The translations under genes were made by a program, and so were the position numbers. This document shows positions 39,127 through 47,900 of a DNA stretch of 64,000 nucleotides, in pieces (within the stretch, counting starts at the first letter, position 1; every line of letters begins with the position of its first letter). Origin of the DNA: Lingula anatina (lineage: Eukaryota; Brachiopoda; Lingulata; Lingulida; Lingulidae); the NCBI RefSeq assembly GCF_001039355.2, contig NW_019775401.1:124001-188000 (forward strand), in the 5' to 3' direction. Under the pieces are notes generated by a model. That model did not search any database. It was not told the origin of the DNA and saw only the letters and a program-made list of their open reading frames with translations.

Positions 39127-42100
39127 ATCTAAAGTTATGCTGTAGATGTATGAAGTGAACCTTATAAAAGATTTTGCAAAATTTGATAAATAAAGGTGTG
39201 GAACGGCACAAAATGAATATGTCAATGTAAATATGAAATGGAAATGTCAATGCAAGTGTACTGAAATGGCTTCTCCCCCACTCAGCATGAGTTTTGTTCT
39301 AATGCTGTGTAAGATCTGTCAGTTTCTTCAGGACTAATTGCACCCTGCAAGGCTGGTCAGACTTGAGGTACAGTTTGATCAAAGTAACTCAAGATTGATC
39401 TTTGCCATGTTAAAGATTAAGTTTAGAAGAAAAAAAGTCCTGTTCTGCCTGAAGACCAAATGACCAAATGCAGCGTAACAGAGGATAAATATGGCCATTG
39501 TTCAGAATTTGTTCTTACTTAATAAGCTGCTACATACAAAGTAAGCTATGTGTACTTTGGTGTGCAATCCGAACCACCATCGACATAAGACACCATACTG
39601 GGAGTAGTGAAATAAATTACATGAACTGCCGTTTTTATTTCCATGGCCCTATGGGGTAACATGGTGTAATTGTGCTATTTGACAATTATCGCTGTCTGGC
39701 GTAACTATGTTACTAAATGAGACTTTAACCCATATTCCTCACACCAGGTGGCAAAAAATGGCCAGCAGTTTGGGTTAACAAGACAATTGTTTTCACATTG
39801 GCTGGCTCATTTTTGTTCCAACTGACTAATACCCACAATTTAGGACTACATGTCTGTCATCAGCCTGTATATCTACACTCTTCACAATCATTGCCTGGAA
39901 GCCACAGAAGGCAGAAATAAAAAGTAAGATTTTGGCAATGAAAGTCAACAATGGAAAGAGTCGCTATTGTTGTTTAGCAATTTCTGAACCATTGTTGTAG
40001 TTTTTACCTAAAATTAGCTCTTTGTTATTATAGAATAAACAAGTGTCTAAAAGAAATCATCACAAAATGAAGTATTGGTTGTGATGTAAACGTGCACCTA
40101 TTAAAGCAAGAATTAAATTGAAAATCTAGAATGTAGTTTTGAGTATCTTTCAAAGAGTGCAATAAACTGAAAGAAAGGGCAATCTTTTCAAAAACAATGA
40201 TTTATATATTTTAACAGGAAAAGAACACTTGAGATTGTGACATTTTGACAAGTAAACTGTTGTTTATTTCTCAGAATCCTTAGAAAGTGACAAGTGAATT
40301 GCAATTGTTTATATCAACTGTATGTCCTTTACCGAATTCAGTTGTAGGTTATCCAAAGGTCCTTTATATACTGCTCTACCACGTCCTTGAATTTTTTTTA
40401 AATCTTACAAGTTAATTTTTTTTCATTTACTATTTGAAAGGTTGCTTTGTTTTTCATGTTTAATGTTTACATGGCAAGAATCCCATGGCCAATCCTGCTC
40501 CCTTTTAAAACTGATGACAAAAATTTTGGACAAAGTTCTCTCCAGACAGTGACATGATGCAGCTTGTAGTCATATCAAGAGAGAAAGCACCTTGAATGTT
40601 ATCAGGAGTACAGGGCTACCCCACCATGTATTCCAATACTAATGCAGCTTACAGCATTTCTGATACAGTTTTGCCTGATGATGATATGTTTTTCATAGGT
40701 TTTATCTTCCTGGGAACCCCATTTCCATTGTCAACTGTTTTAGACCTGAAACATTTCCTTGTCATATTTGTGAAGGTAATAAGCCTTGATTGCTGCAATT
40801 TGGCAGATGAACACAAACAAAAGAAATGTGTTCTACATGACAATATATAAAGGAAAAAAATGACAGCAATTGAAAAATGACATTGTTGGATTATGTCATG
40901 CGCTAACAGACTGGGTGTATTGAATGTATCATCGTGACTTGGAAGTCAGCCAAGTGTGGTTAATTGGGGTGGAGAAAAGATCTGAATCATGACATAAGAA
41001 GCTGCTCATGGCAAATGAAACAATGGAACAGTGGAGCACAGAATATAATTTTATTTTCAAAAACATATTATTTAATGTCATGAAATGGAGTATTGCAGGG
41101 AATATGAGTAGCTACTAATAGCATTTAAAAAAAGTATTACTAAATGGATGCAACATGCAAGGTTAAAAAAAAATTTTTTTTTTTTGAAAAGTTATTGGAA
41201 CTGGTTTTCTCAAAAGAATATAAACTGTTATAACTGTTCATAGATGGCTACGACAAAATGACATTTCATGCAAAAAATCTTTAGATCAATTGAACTGCAA
41301 ATTATGGTCAAATAGGACAATATTTTTTTAAAAAATTATTTTTGATGATATTGTTCCTCATGTATGTCCTCAGTCATTCTTTGCAAAGTAGTGAAGTCAT
41401 TTTCATTAGTCAGGTGCTGCCGTTGAACTTGCCATTACACAAGATCTTCCAGTTAGTTGAAGACATCACAATATATTAGCTCTCCAGTTGACTTTCTCAT
41501 TTGCCAGACAGGGTCAGTGGGGACAAATGCTGTCTTAGTCCAGACCGTTTTTTTTTTTTTTTTCTCCCAAATCAAATATCAAAGGATCTTTCTATTTTAA
41601 AGGTGTTTTTAGGGTTTACAGATTGTTGAAGTGGGTGTGGCAGAGGTTCCATGTAAACATCCATCACAGTGACAGTGGCAGTATGTAGACATTACATTAA
41701 TTGCTGAAACTGTGGTCCTTTCAAATGTGGCCTTGATCTAGCTGTCAACAGTCTGTATTGTGTTACAGCAAATTGTACCAGTTCTTGTGACCAGCAGCAT
41801 GTCAAGAGCACAAATTCTGATATTTGATTTAAGAAAATTGCTGGGTTTTTTTCCTTTCAAATTGAATTACAGCAGATTTTATGTTTGACGCCTCATTTCA
41901 TGTCATTTCAAGTATCAAGTAGCATGTATTTGTTAGATACACTAGGCTGACTGAAATATCTGATATCCTACTTATCAAACTAGTTTGAGTGACAATGAAA
42001 AAAGATTATTTATAAGTTATATAAGTTACAAAGATGATAGTTTTGTTAAAAATAACTTTCTGGACAGGGGTAGGGAGCCGTTAAATGTAGGTAAAAATGA

Positions 42101-44933
42101 TTTTCTTAAATTAACCTGAAAGAGCACTTGCAACCTTATCCTAAGTATCACAGCCCAGACTGTTTCATGTTGTATTTGCGTGCCTGTAGGCTCTCAAGTT
42201 ATTTTAGAATACAGCTCTGGCAGTACATATATTATGTAAGGCAATTGTTTGGTCTGGGCCACTATCAAAATGAAGGATCAGTAAATTGTTCTCAGCAGGC
42301 TCAGAATTCAAGAGCCATGTTTGTGTTACCCCTCCACTCTGAGAGAGACAACTCATCTGTACAGATGAAAGCAATTCACCAACGACACATGGAGGGATCA
42401 AACTGGTTTTGTTTGCTTATGATTTTTTTTTATCCTTGGAAATACGATGCCTTATTTTTTGTCCTGACAAGAAAACACAGTAATGTGCCTGTTTGGGTAG
42501 TTATTGGTGATCAATTGATAACCTAAACAGGGTTAAGTTAATTTGTCAGGAAAAAATTTCCTACCTTGGTCACTTTTTTAAACAAGTCGCCCCATTTATC
42601 TCAGGAAGATAAACAAGAACAAAAATACAGAAAGAAAGAAAGACAGTACAGTACCTATAGTAGTAACCAGTGAGTGTGCCATTGGAGCCATTCCAATGCA
42701 CCTGTTTGTACATCCTCAGATAACCCCCCTCCCTATCTACCTACCAAACCAACCCAGGTGACATGTAATAGTGGAATTTCAAGGCAAACACTATCCTACG
42801 GCAGATGTGGTCAGTGGAGTTTTTACACGTGGGTGTCAGCATGGGGCTCAGCACTCCCCATGTTGGTAAATAAACAGAAAAAAACAACAGAACTGTCAAT
42901 TACCAGTGACCATTTGCATTGTTTGGCACCTGAACAAGCCATTTTCCCACATGAACATTTGAGTTCTAGCTTTTGGCTGTGATTTTGCATTAACACCAGA
43001 TTTGGACTCACTTGACATGGCTCTTAGACTTGAGCTGTAAGAATTTGTGCTGAGATGATCAAGTGACAAGTAAAGAGTATCTAAACTCTGAAATGTTCAG
43101 TATCACATGAAACAGTGACAGGTGTTTGTAGAAACTATGCACAAGTCAAATTTTCTGCATGTTTTTAACATCCCAAAGAGCACAGATTTGAATACATCAT
43201 CACGATGAGAGGATGGTATTTAGTTGGAGAAATAAGTGACAATCTATTGATATATATGTAGCATAACTTTCTGTTAAGAAAACTATGCAACTTCTGTCAT
43301 TTTGACATGATGCAAGAATTATTAAAACAAATCCTTAGTCTTTAGGTCAGGGGAAAGAATGTCTACATAGATGTCGGCATTTTGAAGTTGTGAAAAAAGG
43401 GCCAGTTCCAACATGGAGATGTTTTAGAAATGTTCTAGAAGTACTTAGTGGCATTTTCCATTTAGTAAACAGGTGGAAGCTATCTGTTATTGTGTCATCT
43501 GAAATCAAACACCCTTCCATATTCAGTCAGTGGGTACATAACATTTGAGATTGAGTCTATTTTGACAGATTTGGAGGGGGACTTATAGATGTCTGAGAGA
43601 TAAAAGAAATTTGATCAAAGTTGTTCAACTTTGGAAAATAGAAAGCATTTGTGTTTTTAGGCCTCTGGGTTGGAATTGAACACTATTTTAATGGGCAATG
43701 ATGGGAAATTTAACTCAAAAGATAAAAAATGTTTTTGTGAAGAGTTTCATTGCAAAAGGTATCATTACATGCAATTGTAGGCCTTTATAAAATTAAAATA
43801 TCAGCAATGGTCAGATTTTAGCCAGTCTCTCTTGGTAGAGTTTCTAAAACCCCTCTCTCTTTGTTACCTGCCAGACTAAGGTGTCTGCATGTTTAACATT
43901 CCACAGGTGAAATAAAAAGTACTTTTCTCAAGTGAATTCTTTTTTTTTTCTTGATAAGGCATGAGTTGTGTCTGTCTAGTTCTGTGTAGGAGGATTTATA
44001 TGGATGATTATTGCAAGCACATAGTGGTGTTTGGTATGTCTGTTAACTATATATGCTGGATAAGGCTTGCCTGAACATGTAGGCATGGCTTTCAGATCTT
44101 GGGGAAGCTGTTGCAAATTGTTTATTAAAAGTAAATCATTGTCATCAAAATTTAGGAAAAAATCTTTGTTGCCCTCGAAGTTACTTCAAACATACCAACT
44201 ATGAGGAAAAAATGCTGCATTTCATTTTATGGAAAATGTAGTCATTTTAGCAAAGAATTATTTTCAGGGCAAAAAAAAATCCATTCAAAACTATTTTGAT
44301 ATCCATTCCACATTTCCATGCAGTTAGAACTAACATGCTGATGATGTACATTACAGTCCAGACTCCCCCAGACAAAAGAGCACGCTGCTCACCTGTCACA
44401 GAAAGTTGTTTCAGGTGACCAAGTGTCTGGCTGGCGGCCTCTCTATGCGGATAGTGTGACTATCTAATAAAGCTCAGGCATGCAATAAACAGGTCACCTT
44501 GATATATGACAAGTGTCATTTGATGTTACTGTGGACAAATAATCATACTTACACACCAAAGTGAATGGTCCCGTGATCAGTTGAAGACATTTTTTGTTGA
44601 CATCTGAGAATTCACGTGCATGGTTGCTATTTGAAGTGGACGGTTTTCTTGTGTACTGTCTGTGCTGATTTTACAGACAGCCGTTCAATGAATTCAAATT
44701 CAGAATTCAAATGTCACAGTTATTTATTATTTAGCAGAGGACTAAGTAATTATTTCATAATGTGTTAGGTAGCATGTCATATTCATTCAGTCAGCGATGC
44801 CCTTGGGATTTGACATTTTGACTCATCAAGGTCAAAAATAGAAAATTGCTTTTTAACATTTATCCAGATTTATGATCAAGATAAAATTCCCTCTCTTTGA
44901 AAAAAAATACCTGCGCATTGTTCTTGGCTTGGT

Positions 44934-44998
<65 letters not shown>

Positions 44999-47900
44999 CA
45001 TGCGTGCTTGCATGTGTAGACCAATATGTATTTTGTTTGCAATATGATTCAATGTATTCCTATTTAAAACAGCATTAAATTTAATGTTTTTATATTTTTA
45101 GCATGCATCAATCCACCAGAATACAAGACTTGAGAGGTAAGTATCTGCGGTGTTATAAACAAAATTTATAAAATGTCTAACCTGTTAACAAAATTGAATT
45201 ATTGTAAAAAGATTGTGGGGATTTGGCATGGTTATATTTATTTTGGACAAAAAATGAGATAATCTTGTTAAAGAAACAGCGAAACTTCTTTCAAACCATT
45301 TACTCAATTTGTGGAAAGCGGAAAACCTTTGTAAGTGTCTGATTTAGGATCAAACAGAGATCCTCTCATCTACATTCAGAAAGAAAACCAGCTCAAGGTA
45401 TCATGGAAGATTTTTTTTTTTTGGTCTTGCCTTTTTTTATCTGTTTTTTACCAAGATAAATTAAGTCTGGATTTAAAGGGTGCTCTTCATAGGTTTCAAT
45501 GACATTAAAATACTGATTTTTTGTCTTCTTCTATTCTGTTCAAGCTTTGTTTCCATCACTCTGCTGGAGAAACATTTGATCCCCTTTTGGGAAAAAACTC
45601 TGCTGAGGTTGTTTTGTTATTGATAAGATAAATGTCTATAGTTGTGCGGGACATGTTGAGATTGAACAATAGCTACAGGCTCTGAGACCCTAATACAACA
45701 CATTTGTAAATAGTGAGAAAAATAATTACGCTGTATGACAAGAAAAATTAATGGTACTCTGACACCTATTTGGAACTCCAATGTTTTGTTTCCCACTTTA
45801 ATTCACTTCAAATCAAGGATATGGTTTCTTTAAGAGACTTATCTTCTCTAATCTTTTCACTTTGCCTTTTTTTCCCAGACGGGGGTAAACTTTTGTGTTT
45901 CATATTTATATTTGGCTATAAGGTCTTTTTCTCTTTATGTTGGTGACCCAGTAGGGGAACATGATCTGTCGTTTGAGAGATACAAGCTCCTTTTTGTTCA
46001 GTAAACTTACAAGAGTATGGAAAATGTAGGGCTACCTTCCTTTTTGCTCTTCTGATATGAGCAAAATAATGCCACCCTTGTATCTAACAACTTTTCTCGT
46101 CTAGACTGCTATTGTAAGTATGACTTTCATAACACAGTTCTTCATAGAGCCAGTGTTTGGAGTGAGCTGAAATTTCATCCAGTAGTCACTGAAAAGATGA
46201 ACTGTGAGAGATGTTTTCTCAGCATATTAATGAAGACAGGACTGAGATAGGTTGTATGGAACATGCACACTGGGGCTCTTATCCATGGACTGTGTTTACA
46301 ACAGGACTAACTAAAACTGAAAGTACTCTCACTGACATCACCAGACTTACATAGGCTGTGTTTGCAACTCAACTAAGACTGAAAGTACTCTTCTCATTGG
46401 CAGTGAAGTAACCTCTTCCAGTTACGTGAATTATTTGAAACTGTGGTTGCTGCAATTTTCATGAATTGAAATGTGAAATGAAAAGTCGTGTTTACATGCA
46501 TGTTTAAGATAGAGAACTGGTGTAAAATATCAAGATAAGTGAAAAATGAATAATGTTTTGGAAGGCGGAAATATACTTTTCATGATTCAGAAGTGATCAC
46601 TGCAAACATTGCAAACTTGAAAAATTTTTCAGTGTTTAATTTATGTGGAAAAGGGCTGTGGAAATAACTTTTTTCTAGTAAGTTTCTGTACATTAGCCAG
46701 CTTCACAGTCTAGTTTTTGGTCTATTTAGTTCTTACTGTATTTTCTTTTTTGTCATGGAAATCTGAGTAAAGAGAAACTCCACATACAACAGCCGGTGTT
46801 GTTAACCTGTGCTCTGATTGCCATTATTCAACCCCCTAATTGCACTGAATGTCACAAAAAAACACGTAACATATCTCTCAAATCACAGTCATTACCTGGC
46901 TCAACTTGTTTTCTGCTCTCTACCAAAAGCGTTAATATCTTACTCCTGTTCTATTTGTTTATGATTGATGGATGGTTGGTCATATCCATTCATAATTAAC
47001 AAGTATACTCTACATTTGGTGTGGCATTTCATGCCTCAAATGACCCAAGCCTGAACCTGAGGAGTCTGCCTCAGCATATCAGATACCTGAGGTTGGTTCT
47101 GTTTAACTCGCTTATAAAAGATGACAACAAATCGTGCTTGTCAGCATAAGTTATTAAGAGAAAGGGGATAGCAAAATTGGCAACCGGATCCAGAACAGTA
47201 GACCAAGTGTAGCAGGCATGAGCAATTTTGAACAAAATCTTTGAGTGTTGTGTTGCATAATTTCATGCCTCTTTCTACAAAAGACTAGACTAAGTGGTCG
47301 CGTGTTTAACCTTGTGATGTGCCCTTCCTGTGTGTAAGTCTACCGCTACCTGGCTGCACAAGAAAAGTTGGCAGATTGTTATGTATTATTACCCCCTCAA
47401 ACTCGAAACTTTTTTTTTTTATTGCTTGCAGAGTCTTGTTGTTCTATCCAGCATTCCTTAGTGGAAGAATGTTTGTTATTCCCCTGGAGTCTTCTCTTTT
47501 GCAGGGACTAAGTGTTCTGTCTTTTAAGATTTTTGTGGCTTTAAGTTTGTCTGCAAGCTTTATAAACATGGGGACACTGTGACATTCCTGGGCTTACTTT
47601 GATTTTGTCCATGCAACATCACATAACACCATAGACTGATGCATTCTTGCCTTTGATCAAGCCATGTCTAAAGGAGAGAAAATGGCCATTAAGATATGTT
47701 AAGGGCGTTTTAAAAACCCATTAACATGTCCTTATTTACCAAAATTTGAGTAAAGGGTGACAATTTAATGTGGATGCTACTAGAGGCTGTAGACTTCATT
47801 TGTAATTGTAACCTGTTTTTGTAGGTAACTTGGAGACGATTGGTTACTTACTCCATAATATGATATCTTTACTGTAAAATAATATCCATTGAAAATTGTC

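Larger units (their letters stand above)
39021..45101 (+). other. Largest RhoGEF intron (6 kb), microsatellites and one doubtful exon
   Basis: The intron starts with the GT microsatellite at 39053-39120 and ends near the second one at 44936-44997. A doubtful 80-nt exon (39844-39923) has splice-like ends but the wrong phase. Open frames of 132 codons at 42128-42526 and 102 codons at 42674-42982 have no domain features. Confidence 0.65.

Noticed and set aside
42128-42526. 132-codon open frame in the 6-kb intron
   Set aside because: It is the longest intronic frame, but composition is random-like and no domain or splice sites fit.
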